Below are positions 43,469 through 53,210 of a DNA stretch of 64,000 nt, one piece after another. Both the position numbers and the translations under genes were made by a program. The notes beneath the pieces were generated by a model, which saw only the letters and a program-made list of their open reading frames with translations, did no database searches and had not been told where the DNA came from. This DNA comes from Brachycybe producta (Eukaryota; Arthropoda; Diplopoda; Playtdesmida; Andrognathidae), in assembly GCA_036925085.1 (NCBI GenBank), contig JAUPFP010000005.1, positions 1,626,001 through 1,690,000 of the forward strand. Reading direction: 5' to 3'. Numbering within the stretch: the first letter of the stretch is position 1; the number at the start of each line of letters is the position of its first letter.

Positions 43469-43687
43469 TTCTCCTAGATTTTAATTAAACAATTGTTTGT
43501 CACACTTAACAATTTTAAATTTACAGCATAGGGCCTTAGACCATATGGTCTTTCTTCAGGCCCATATCAATAAACTGTACTTCACTTTTACTTAGTTCAT
43601 GTGTACAACATTTGAAGTTGGGATAAGTATGGGCTTAGGAGTTCCAGGCAATAAAAAAGTACGAGGAGACGAGATTTTCATAGATAG
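43469..43687 (-). promoter_or_regulatory. Probable CNOT10 promoter region
   Basis: The 219 bp between the CNOT10 ATG and the solo LTR. It contains a perfect dyad GACCATATGGTC (about 43537-43548). No TATA box is evident. A promoter role is inferred from position only. Confidence 0.3.
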
Positions 43688-44279
43688 TGTAACACACTAT
43701 TTTGCCGTCCCTTTATTACCATAGCCTTGGTGTCCATTGTACCCCAAGTGTCACATTCTGCCCCTTTCGTTACCATCTAAGACCCCAAAGCATAAGTCAC
43801 ATCGTGGTTCCTGTCCCTGGGGCAAGGGTGCGCCTGTGTAGGTGCACACAAGCATTCGGTATAAAGGTCCATGTTAAGATTGATTCGGGGTCCATTCTCT
43901 GATATCGAAATATGAAATAACTCATTTAATGGTCCGGTGGCTATAGGTGGTCCGGATGGCATTGCTTATAAGCAACGCCACAGTCGTAACTCTTCGCTGT
44001 TTAATGTAATTTCAACGATTATGTGCATTAAATATGTAAATCGACAATCTGCATTTGCCTCCCTTGTCTTCATTCATTCTCTTCTCTACAATTGCGTACA
44101 CAGGAAATGCCAAAGGGAACTACCCAGGCACCATTCGGAATCAAGCCTGTCACTTATACTCTCAGCGTAAATCGGTATCGTCCTCAAACTAAGAGGATCT
44201 AGACTTGTCCTATGTGTGACGTTATATAAATAATAATCTAGACGAGTCCTGTAACAGGTGCTCTACACTGTTACAATAG
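43684..44279 (+). mobile_element. Solo LTR with ATAG duplication upstream of CNOT10
   Basis: A 588-bp block (43688-44275) with ends TGTAACAC and TGTTACA, flanked by ATAG (43684-43687 and 44276-44279). It has the shared LTR landmarks (complements of GGGGTCT and ACTGTGGCGT) in the opposite orientation to the remnant at 6965. Confidence 0.8.
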
Positions 44280-44873
44280 CATACATACCTATTACCAGAC
44301 ACACCACTAAACTGCCCGGAATTACAAGTAGCATTGCTTTTATAGCCAGTTTTAATCGACCGATGTATCGGCATCTACACCGGTGCTGACAGTGGGTGTA
44401 AATATCCATCGGCATAGGCAGACATCTTTTTAAACCATCATCATCAGATATTTATCTGGCCAATGTACATTAAAAATAGGGCAATTTCCTAAAATTCCTC
44501 AGTGACCATTTTATAGTAATGGCTTAATTAATCTATTGAGACGATCTTTGTATATGTGTGTTTTTTTAGCTTGCTGTTTTTTTTTGTATTTTCGTTTCGT
44601 CCCGTACAGACCAGAATCATGGTAAGTGTTATGTTTTTCATAAAGGAAGAGGGGGGGGGGCAAACTCAAGGAACGCCTCGGCCGGCACAAACTCTAGCTA
44701 CGCCACTGGAAGTTCTACAAGCCAGTTTGCATGTCGCAGCATGGCACCTTATAGCGGACGTTGCACAATTTGATTTCATATGATGCAACATGAACCTTAT
44801 TAAACCCCCCCCCCCCACCGACAGCTTTATATAAATTTTAAAACGGCCCTTCTATTTTTAAATAAAATGTACA
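44280..44873. other. Unassigned stretch with an exon-like motif
   Basis: At 44610-44621 a TCCCGTACAG acceptor is followed by ACCAGAATCATG and GTAAGTG, i.e. a 12-base block ending in ATG before a consensus donor. A C-run occurs near 44807. Otherwise nothing is recognised. Confidence 0.25.
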
Positions 44874-45082
44874 ACTAGTGGGGCAACCCGTCATAAATGA
44901 CGGGAGCATCTAGTTTAATTGTGTGTGTGAATGTCCGGCCTTGACCGCTTGCATTTTTTATAAGCACCTTAATATTGCTTGGGCTCTTGGAAAAAACCGG
45001 TTCATATAAATTTAAATAAATTCCGACGTTTTTGTCCTTGTTTCTACAGCGTTATACACAGACAGACAAAGCATAATATGTT
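44874..45082 (+). repeat. Interspersed repeat, family G copy 4
   Basis: CTAGTGGGGCAACCCGTCAT through ACAGACAGACAAAGCATAAT. This is the best-preserved 5' end of the family, with a hairpin CCCGTCATAAATGACGGG. Confidence 0.55.
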
Positions 45083-45084
45083 TA

Positions 45085-45300
45085 TAATATTACGTTTTTA
45101 TATTAAATCCCATAGGAGTAAAAACCATAACACAAACATTTGAAGAACTGTCGTTAAAAAACGACTTAAAACAATAACACAAAGATTAACACGTGCACAT
45201 TTATTGGCTTCACTATGTTTCCTTTTTATAAGCTTAGCACGTGAAATTATTTTTATATTAATTATTAGGTGACGTTAAACCTGGAGAAAACAAGGGATTC
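45085..45300 (+). mobile_element. Family A MITE fragment
   Basis: Contains AACATTTGAAGAACTGTCGT, TTATTGGCTTCACTATGTTT and AACCTGGAGAAAA from the 3' unit of family A. Both terminal repeats are absent. Confidence 0.55.
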
Positions 45301-45380
45301 AAGGAACCCTATAGACCTCCATTGCTTTAATATATGCTTTCATATATCAAATAACCAACTTTTTTTTCATTGTTACATGT

Positions 45381-48175
45381 GTGCGCATTAGGGTGGTCCT
45401 TATTTTTTAAGTTTTTAAAAGTCTTTGTCTGACCCTCTCATGTTGTTCTACTATGTATAAAATTATGTTGTGCAAAGTTATATTACAGTCAAGCAATATT
45501 TAGGGGTAGCTCAATGAATATGAAATTCTTTCTTTTTTAAGATTTTTCTCTATTATTGCAGGTAAAGTGAAAAATTAATAGTTATGGCTACTGCAACCAG
45601 AAAGACCAATACTTTGTGGCTTATTGGGTCAGAAGAGACCTCTATCAAGGGATCCAAGTTACCCTCTAATAAACAAGTGCTCAGTGTATTTTTTTATCAC
45701 CACCGAACCTTAAAAAAGACAATCCGTGAAAGTTCCCGTAGTGCTGTAAAAGAAGCTGCAGTATTTTGGGAAAAAGCCCGAATTCCCATAAGATATGAAC
45801 AGGACTGTGTTAAGAAGACAGAACAGCTTCATGAGAAGTGGGTCAAACTGAAAAAAAATTGTAATAGGAAAAGTGCTGTTCAGCAAAGTCATGAGAGTCA
45901 GTTTAAAGATGACCTCGATAATTTATTTGACATTGCTCATAAGGATGCCCTCACAATGATTACTATTCAAGAAGACAAGGATTTTCTACTTGCACAGAGA
46001 GAAAAAGGTCGGCGAGGATGCTTTGGTCAAGTTGACAAAGTTTCGGCTGGAAAGGAATTGAGGATTGACAAACGGAAAAGAAAATTCGAAGAGTTTAAGC
46101 AGAAGTGTGAAAACCAACAAAAAGCATTTGTGGGAAATGTCTTAGATTTCAGCAGTGACAGTTATGATCAAGCTAGTAGTAGTGGAAACAAATACAATGT
46201 AGTTCCAAATCAGAATGTCACAATAAGGAAACAATCCACATCAGAATCACCAACTAAACAAAATAAGAGGGCACATATAAACATTGTCACGCCATCAGTA
46301 GCATCGGCATTAGATAGAGCTAAGTTGAGTGACCGTAAAGCTACATTTCTCTTGGCAGCAGCAGCTCAGGGTCTTGGCCACAACATAAAAGATTTTAATC
46401 TCAATAGGTCATCAATAAGAAGACAGAGAGGTAGCATACGTAAAAAAGTGGCATTAAGACTAAAAAATGAATTCCACACTTCTACACCACTCGTTGTACA
46501 CTGGGATGGCAAACTTCTTCTGGATCTAACAGGAAATGAGAAAGTGGATCGCCTTCCTGTGATTGTTTCAGGTTTAGGTGTTAACCAGCTTCTAGGTGTG
46601 CCTAAGTTGCAGGCAGGCACTGGGGAGTGTCAGGCAACTGCTGTTGCAGATTTACTTAAAGAATGGGATGTTGTCGATCAAGTGAAAGGTATGTGCTTCG
46701 ATACCACATCTAGCAACACAGGTCACAGAAATGGAACTTGTATTCTGTTAGAGCAGAAATTGCAGAAGGATCTTCTGTACTTGGCATGTCGTCACCATAT
46801 CTTAGAACTTGTTCTTGCTAGTGCATTTAATGAAGCCATGGGTTGTACCTCGTCTGGCCCTGATGTAACCATATTCAAGCGATTCAAGCAGTTCTGGGTT
46901 AAAATAGATCAGTCATCTTACATGTCTTTAGACAGCAGTGAAACGGTACAGCTTGTGATGAAAGATGAAAAAGACAATGTCATTGAATTCTGTACTAACC
47001 AGCTTCAACAAACTGACACTAAAATCAGAGATGATTACAGAGAATGTTTAGAATTAGCTATTATCTTTCTGGGAGGTACACCACCACGAGGTGTGCGATT
47101 TTTAGCCCCTGGGGCTGTACATCATGCAAGATGGATGTCCAAAGCAATATATACTCACTAAAAATGTGGCTGTTTCGTAACCAGTTTACTCTCGCTGCAA
47201 GAGAAGAAAAAGGACTATGTAACATATGTGTCTTTCTTGTTTATGTCTACATCAAGGCTTGGTTCACTGCCCCACTTCCCATTACTGCAGCTTTCAATGA
47301 TCTACAGCTTCTGCAAAAGCTTAGAGATTATAAAAAAATCAATCCTTCAATATCCAATGTTACTTGCAAGAAATTTGAGGGACATCTTTGGTACTTAAGT
47401 GAGGAACTAGTTGGATTGGCATTTTTGATGACAGTGTGCCAATCAAATCAAAACAGGCAATGCTAAAATATCTTTATGAAAAGGAAGGTGCAGATCAGCC
47501 TCTGAAGAGAATCCAAATGAGTGCCAGTGGCTCCGTTAATATGAGAATAGAAGACTTTGTATCGAAGAACTCAATACACTTATTTGACCATCTTGGCATT
47601 TCCAAAAGGTTCTTAGAACATGATCCAAAGATATGGCATCTGCGAGAAGACTACAAGCAAGCTAAGGATATAAAACATTTACAAGTTGTGAATGACAATG
47701 CTGAAAGAGGTGTGGCATTGATGAAAGAGTACAATCCAATATTAACAAAAAATGAAGATCAGAAACAGTATTTGCTTCAAGTTGTGAAAGAACATTCTAG
47801 TCGTTATCCAGATTGCAAAAAGACTACATTAGCTACTTTGTAGTCATTACTTGTTTGGTCCAATGTTAATAAAATGTGCATAAATTACATTGTTGTGTTT
47901 TAATTGTAACTTATGTATACAAAATAGTTCATTCTAATTATTTCAATATTAGTGACACTAGATAAACAATGGTATATAATTTTAGGAGAATACGTAATGA
48001 TTACGCTATTACGAAAACTTTGAATTCATTGAGCTACCTCTAAATATCAATTAAAATTTATAAACTTTTATGTAGACTATTTTTTTGGTTGGGAGAACAA
48101 TTCTGGGGGGTCAGAACATGAAATATTTGAATTTAAAAATTACCATATATATCAAAGGACCACCCTAGTGCGCAT
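45381..48175 (+). mobile_element. hAT-like transposon, copy 2, complete ends
   Basis: Element 45389-48167 (2779 bp) has inverted ends TAGGGTGGTCCTT and the complement of TAGGGTGGTCCTTTGAT. It is flanked by a perfect 8-bp duplication GTGCGCAT (45381-45388 and 48168-48175). It encodes a transposase with two frame breaks. It is inserted at the edge of the 30-bp minisatellite, whose repeat unit contains the target octamer. Confidence 0.9.
45584..47843 (+). pseudogene. hAT-like DDE transposase, copy 2, two frameshifts
   Basis: The first frame (45584-47161, 525 codons) has a lysine-rich N-terminus without a BED zinc finger, then an RNase H-like core: HWDGK (Asp308), CFDTTSSNTG (Asp373), CRHHILEL (Cys402, like the hAT C-x2-H helix) and HHARW near 514. 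An extra TA at about 47150 shifts the frame; the next segment continues to about 47430, where a lost T shifts it again. The last segment (to 47843) has [10 protein letters not shown], the probable catalytic Glu region. Assignment to hAT rests on the 8-bp target, TAGGG-type ends and motif order. It is a divergent lineage that I cannot name further. Confidence 0.75.
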
Positions 48176-48545
48176 GAGTACGCACATGAACACACGTGCG
48201 TGCATGCATATGCACATTTACACACGTGTGTGCATGTGTACGCACACATACACACGTGTGCGCATGTGTACGCACATTTATGCACTTGTGCGCATGTGTA
48301 CGCACATTTATGCACTTGTGCGCATGTGTATGCACATTTATGCACTTGTGCGCATGTGTATGCACACTTACGCACGTGTGCGCATGTGTATGCACACTTA
48401 CGCACGTGTGCGCATGTGTACGCACATGTACACACTTGTGCGCATGTGTACGCACATGTACACACTTGTGCGCATGTGTACGCACATGAACACACGTGTG
48501 CACATGTGTACGCACATGTACACACGTGTGCGCATGTGTATATAG
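48168..48545 (+). repeat. 30-bp minisatellite, alternating purine-pyrimidine
   Basis: About 12 units of a 30-bp repeat around TGTGCGCATGTGTACGCACA, almost entirely alternating purine/pyrimidine. Open frames on both strands with Cys-Ala/His-Thr periodicity are repeat artefacts. Confidence 0.95.
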
Positions 48546-49165
48546 ATAAACACACATGTATGTACTCATGTACATGACATAGTTACATGTGATGCGCATG
48601 CGTCATTCATTTGTAATAATATGGGTTTAAAATGAAAATACGTCACATGTATTCTAATATACAAAAATAATAGCAGAACATTAAAAGGAACACCCCTCCT
48701 AAATAATAGATAAGTCCCCCCTTTCGAATGCTACAACTGGAAAGAGGAAGAATCTCGATTTTTTGAAAAAAAAAATACGATTTTGAAAAATCGAAATTTC
48801 ATATATCAAATCGCGCTAAAATTTAAATTTTGTTCCGGTTTCATCGTCAGAATGTGTACATCATTTTAGGTCTGATGACATTTTATTGTAGGTGGCCCCG
48901 TTTTTGAGTTGTTCGACCCACAAAAAATTATGACCAAAAACTCAAAATTTGTTTCTAAAAAATTCATAAAAAAATAACCCCTGAGTAAAATTTTCTAATT
49001 TTTTGTCAGGAGCATCATATTGACCCACGGAATCAAATCAAAAATCTTTATCTCATTCCGTTCTTGAGTTGTTCGACCCACTAAATCGGGTTCCAGACAC
49101 ACACACACACAGACATCCTTTTTTGCCCCTTTTCTTGCATGATCCTATATACCTCCGTTAAAAAA
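48546..49165. repeat. Decayed interspersed repeat with direct repeats
   Basis: Contains the direct repeat TTGAGTTGTTCGACCCAC at about 48904 and 49063 and a CA-rich 3' end (CAGACACACACACACACAGA at about 49095). The layout resembles repeats ending in a microsatellite. No coding capacity. Confidence 0.4.
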
Positions 49166-49310
49166 CGTTAAAAAACCGTTTTTAAATGAAAAACGATCGC
49201 AGCGGCGACATTTGGAGAAATTTTGAATTAAACGCTGTATCTATCAAGGATACGGGATAACTGGTTATCTGGCGGTTATTTATTATCCTTGGTATCTAGG
49301 CTCCTAAACC
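49166..49310 (+). mobile_element. Family A MITE 3' fragment
   Basis: AAACGATCGCAGC, AACGCTGTATCTATC, an inserted palindrome-like GGATAACTGGTTATC stretch, then GGTATCTAGGCTCCTAA. It is a degenerate 3' end of family A. Confidence 0.45.
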
Positions 49311-49852
49311 TTATTTCTTACAGAGAGCCTCCATGGCTTCCATACGTTATTGGATACGCGACAATCAATCAAAAACTTTGAATCCCCTTGTTTTCTATAT
49401 ATACACTTTTTCTCGATAGAACAGGCCTTTTAAATGGGAAGGACAAGTGCTTGGACGGTCGCCGTATTCCAAAGAATCCCCCCCCCTCCAAAATAATTGA
49501 AAGAGTTAACCATTACTTCGTATCTTACCTGTATTTAGTATATAGTATTTACAAACGTACTTCAATGACGTATTCCACACTGGTCACCAATAAAACATAA
49601 TATAAGTGAACTGTGCCAATAAAACCTACAATAATACAATTCTTCAATCTTCAGTTTCTTATTGAAAACAAAAAGAGGCAAGCGCCAAACAGCCGCCGTT
49701 GGCGATAGCTTTGGTTACTTTCATTTTGGCCAATAGGAACGCAGTATTGTTCCCCAGCAGAAATCGCTGTGAACATTAGTCAAAAAAAAAAGCTGTGAAT
49801 ACCAGGGTTATGTAAGACTTCCACCCGCTTTATATTGTAACGTTGCCCAAAG
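49311..49852. other. Unassigned stretch with a possible terminal exon
   Basis: A TTTCTTACAG acceptor at about 49322 opens a 31-codon frame ending TAG, and two AATAAA signals lie at about 49589 and 49617. This could be the 3' end of an unknown + strand transcript. No homology is recognised. Confidence 0.2.
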
Positions 49853-49955
49853 TGTCGTCTGCTATGGGAAAGCAGACGATTTTGCAGACAGCTTTTACTT
49901 CCAATACTGGCAGAGGTGTCGTCTGCTTGAAAAGAGCAGACGACGTTGCAGACGG
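49853..49955 (+). repeat. Two similar GTCGTCTGC hairpins
   Basis: GTCGTCTGCTATGGGAAAGC-AGACGA at about 49854 and GTCGTCTGCTTGAAAAGAGC-AGACGAC at about 49918, each followed by TTGCAGAC. They are tandemly duplicated stem-loops about 64 bp apart. Confidence 0.6.
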
Positions 49956-49982
49956 TTCGTAGTTGTATAACCTCAGGTGTAT

Positions 49983-50646
49983 GGCAAGCCGTTTTACTTT
50001 TTATTCCCGAATTTCGGAGAATGATGAGGCTTGTGTGTTGCTAATTCAATTCTGGATATCGAAAGTTGAATTCTGGATATCGACACACGTCCTGACCTCT
50101 GGTGGTGGCTTTTCGAGCACCACTTTTTAAGAGAGTGTCTATTTTTACTTTAGAAATCCTATGAAGATGGAAATTACTCTCGTAGAGTTTCCAAAATCGG
50201 CGGCCAGATGGCAGCACAGTTTGTGATATCGAAACATGAATTATGGATATCGAAAATTCAATTTTGGATATCGAAATTGAATGGATATGTGCGCCTTTTT
50301 AGTTTTTATTTTTGAATTTTGGAGACTGATGAACAAACTGAATTTTGGATATCGAAACCTGAATTCTGGATATCGAAAGTTGAATTCTGGATATCGACAC
50401 ACGTCCTGAAATCTGGTGGTGGCTTTTCGAGCACCACTTTTTAAGAGAGTGTCTATTTTTACTATATAAATCCTATGAAGATGGAAATTACTCTCGTAGA
50501 GTTTTCAAAATCGGCGGCCAGTTAGCAGCACAATTTGTGATATCGAAACATGAATTATGGATATCGAAACTTGAATTTTGGATATCGACACACAAGTCTC
50601 ATCATTCTCCGAAATTCGGGAATAAAAAGTAAAACGGCTTGCCATA
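49983..50646. mobile_element. Foldback element with GATATC-rich repeats (family R)
   Basis: 58-bp terminal inverted repeats (49983-50040 and 50589-50646) start TATGGCAAGCCGTTTTACTT. Between them is a tandem duplication with a period of about 314 bp, containing about a dozen TGGATATCGAAA-type motifs. It is non-coding. The gypsy element at 50648 is inserted one base beyond its right end. Confidence 0.75.
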
Positions 50647-50734
50647 GTGAGACGTTTGGGCCCGCCGCTTATTTCCGCTCTTTAGCGTTTGCGTTTTTTT
50701 TGGGTTTAACGTCACCCTGTACTTTATTTAGCTT

Positions 50735-51003
50735 CTGGGCCACTCGGTACTTTTGGTACCAAGTGACCCAGATATCATATGTGATGAGATAATCATCTGA
50801 CCTTTTCGTTCCCCCCTCATGTTATTCGTTTAAAGTTTGATTTTGTTTTGATTTCTTCTGTTGTCACCTATGTGTGACAACAGGAGATGAATCATGGTTT
50901 TGGACAAATGGATCAATCTTTTGATTGGTCCATTTGGTCCAAAATAGTGTTTTAACCAATTATCGAATTGTGCCCTGAGAATCCGACTTGTGGATTCTCA
51001 GGG
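50735..51003 (+). promoter_or_regulatory. Series of hairpins in the LTR U3
   Basis: Stem pairs: CTGGGCCACTCGGTAC/GGTACCAAGTGACCCAG (50735-50771); CTGTTGTCAC/GTGACAACAG (50858-50883, perfect); GGACAAATGGATCAATC with its near complement (about 50902-50940); CCCTGAGAATCC/GGATTCTCAGGG (50973-51003, perfect, 7-base loop) ending at the TATA box. Confidence 0.8.
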
Positions 51004-51011
51004 TATATAAA
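51004..51011 (+). promoter_or_regulatory. TATA box of LTR retrotransposon 2
   Basis: TATATAAA immediately after the perfect 12-bp hairpin in the LTR; the same arrangement recurs in the 3' LTR. Confidence 0.65.
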
Positions 51012-51576
51012 GAGTTACATTTTTAATGTCAAAAGACGCTTTTTAAAACTTCTGATTTATATACCGAACCTATGGCCGATTTTGGCCCGGTTCTTTTCTC
51101 TTAAATATTTTTCTAAGTCATATTTTTATGTGTGTGCAAAACCAGTTCGCCAACTTTGTTTATCTGCGTAATAAACCGATCTTTATATTTAAACCAAGCC
51201 AGTGGTGTTTTTATTCATCGAAACTTAAAATTCCGCGATTGGGAATTCATCATTTGCAGGTCTTCACCTATTTGGATACATCGAAAAGGTCCCAACAGGT
51301 GCAAACCTGCAACGCATAAGTGAGTATATTTTTACACGATTCTTAGGGCAGATTTACGGACGAAAGTCCGAGAGATACAGAGATTAAAGATCCTCAAGAC
51401 TGTGAAGTCTTTTGCCAGAGACTAGTGAGGACATAAAATAGACGTTATATTGGTCTAGTCCTCCCGGGCCAGTAGAATTAGTGGCCTAGCCAACCACTAT
51501 CAATACGAGTGTAAACTCGCTCGTATTAACCAAAAAGAGCAGATTCTACTAGCGGAAAAAGGTCCGTCACAATATA

Positions 51577-51594
51577 TGGTGGAGGTGCGGGGTA
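51577..51594 (+). promoter_or_regulatory. Primer-binding site of LTR retrotransposon 2
   Basis: TGGTGGAGGTGCGGGGTA, five bases after the LTR. It is identical to that of LTR retrotransposon 1. Confidence 0.8.
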
Positions 51595-51743
51595 GTTTAT
51601 AAAACGTGCTACCTCGTTTTGCCCTAAGAAACGTGTTGAAAAACACGAGAGATATCGTAATTCAATTGTGCAAACAATTTTGAAACCAAACAAAATTTTT
51701 CGAAACATTTTTACGTTTTTATTGACACAAATTACGATACATA

Positions 51744-53210
51744 ATGATGAATACCAACGGAATAACCGCAAGGTTCTCCCAGCAACTCCAATACAGACGC
51801 CGACGTGAACAGCTCGTAAAGGAACGAGCGAAAGCTCGGGAAACACGCCGTGTTGCCCGAGAAACACGGAAGCAAGAGAAGGAGGACAAGCTGAGGGCCC
51901 TTGCATCAGAGAAGCGACTCCAGGAGGAAGAACAGCGTGCTGAAGACGAAGAACGACAAGCCGACACCCGACTCAAGACTGAAGCATCTTCTGAGGCCTC
52001 TCGACGAAGCAACGAACAGAAGATGGTCGACCGGTTTGCCGAACTAATGAAAGACGCTACTCCTGAAAGTCGAGAAGAATTGGTAAGACGGTTATGTGGA
52101 GAATCGACTCCACGCCGCTTTGAACACACACATGAGAGAAATCTCAGAAATAGAAGCAAATCACCGACAGAATCCGGGCGAAAGCTCAGGCCTGAAGCTC
52201 CTGAATGGACTCCAAACCTGGGACCTACGCCGTATTCTGAAAAGAATTCGCTACATCCACTCCAGGGTTTTCCGAAGTATACTGGATCTGAAAACATCCT
52301 TCTTTATATCGAAGAGTTCGAAGATATTGCGATTGCGCACCAGTGGAACTCCCTGCAGCGATGCAGCCACTTTACTGGTCTCCTTCGAAAACGAGCAATC
52401 AAATGGCTTGCTCGTTTCCGCTTGGAATATGGCGAGATCAATTGGATCATGATGAGAAATGGAATTATAAATGAATTTCTATTGCCGGACCAGAAAGTAA
52501 GAATGAAGAACGAGCTGTCCGCAAGGACTCAGAAGGACAACGAAACCTTCAAAGTCTATGCGGAAGAGTATGCAGAGATGTATCGAAGGATACATCCCAA
52601 TGATGACGACTCTTTGTTGATCTCCAGCCTGAGGAAGAGCCTGCTACCATCTCTCAAACAGTATCTATTTGGGGCACCTAAAGACAATTTATATGACTTT
52701 GTTAAATTTGCAGCCCAAACAGAAGGAGAACTAATAGAGGAGAAGATGCTAGTGTACAGGACGTCTACTGGTAACCAACCGGCCCAGCAGCAGAAGCCTC
52801 AGCAGCAGAAGCAACAACAGCAGCAACAACAAAGGAAGCAGACGTGGACTCCCAAGAATCCGGCCACGTCTGAAAAGACGCAGGATTCACAACCCAATCG
52901 AGATGGTGGATCGAGACCCCAGCAGAGAAGGAAGTCTACTGGACCACTCATCTGTTATCAATGTCAGGAGCCTGGACATCGAGCGTTCCAGTGCCCCAAC
53001 GAACCGAAACCGAAGAAGGAGGAGAACAAGACGACCCCACCAACTCCAGTTAGTAGAGTTGATGAACCGTCGGAAACGACGGCGCCGAAAGTTATCCGCG
53101 CCGACGAAATCCATGTTCTACCCAATGGAATGAAGATGGTGCCTGTCCTAATAAATAATCGAACGCATTATTTCCATTTTGACCACCATCTGACAACTTT
53201 AAACTACTAA
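51744..53210 (+). CDS. gag: gag of LTR retrotransposon 2
   Basis: 488 codons. The N-terminal 120 residues are highly charged and probably coiled coil (RRREQLVKERAKARETRR). The capsid-like middle has YIEEFEDIAIAHQW and a glutamine run (about 350-372). A CCHC zinc knuckle (CYQCQEPGHRAFQC, residues 404-417) marks the nucleocapsid. The frame ends TAA at 53208-53210, two codons after a TTTAAAC slippery heptamer. The capsid packages the RNA genome in cytoplasmic particles. It is intact. Confidence 0.9.
   Translation: MMNTNGITARFSQQLQYRRRREQLVKERAKARETRRVARETRKQEKEDKLRALASEKRLQEEEQRAEDEERQADTRLKTEASSEASRRSNEQKMVDRFAELMKDATPESREELVRRLCGESTPRRFEHTHERNLRNRSKSPTESGRKLRPEAPEWTPNLGPTPYSEKNSLHPLQGFPKYTGSENILLYIEEFEDIAIAHQWNSLQRCSHFTGLLRKRAIKWLARFRLEYGEINWIMMRNGIINEFLLPDQKVRMKNELSARTQKDNETFKVYAEEYAEMYRRIHPNDDDSLLISSLRKSLLPSLKQYLFGAPKDNLYDFVKFAAQTEGELIEEKMLVYRTSTGNQPAQQQKPQQQKQQQQQQQRKQTWTPKNPATSEKTQDSQPNRDGGSRPQQRRKSTGPLICYQCQEPGHRAFQCPNEPKPKKEENKTTPPTPVSRVDEPSETTAPKVIRADEIHVLPNGMKMVPVLINNRTHYFHFDHHLTTLNY

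Larger units (their letters stand above)
50648..51571 (+). repeat. 5' LTR of LTR retrotransposon 2
   Basis: TGAGACG...GTCACA. The U3 holds several inverted repeats upstream of a TATA box (TATATAA at about 51004), and AATAAA is at 51170-51175, giving a U3-R-U5 layout. Confidence 0.95.

Noticed and set aside
48133..48599. Five overlapping frames of about 100-144 codons on both strands
   Set aside because: They are translations of the 30-bp minisatellite and show only its periodicity.
50968..51323. Short frames of 63-67 codons in the LTR
   Set aside because: They fall in the U3/R/U5 of the LTR and recur in the second LTR; no protein features.
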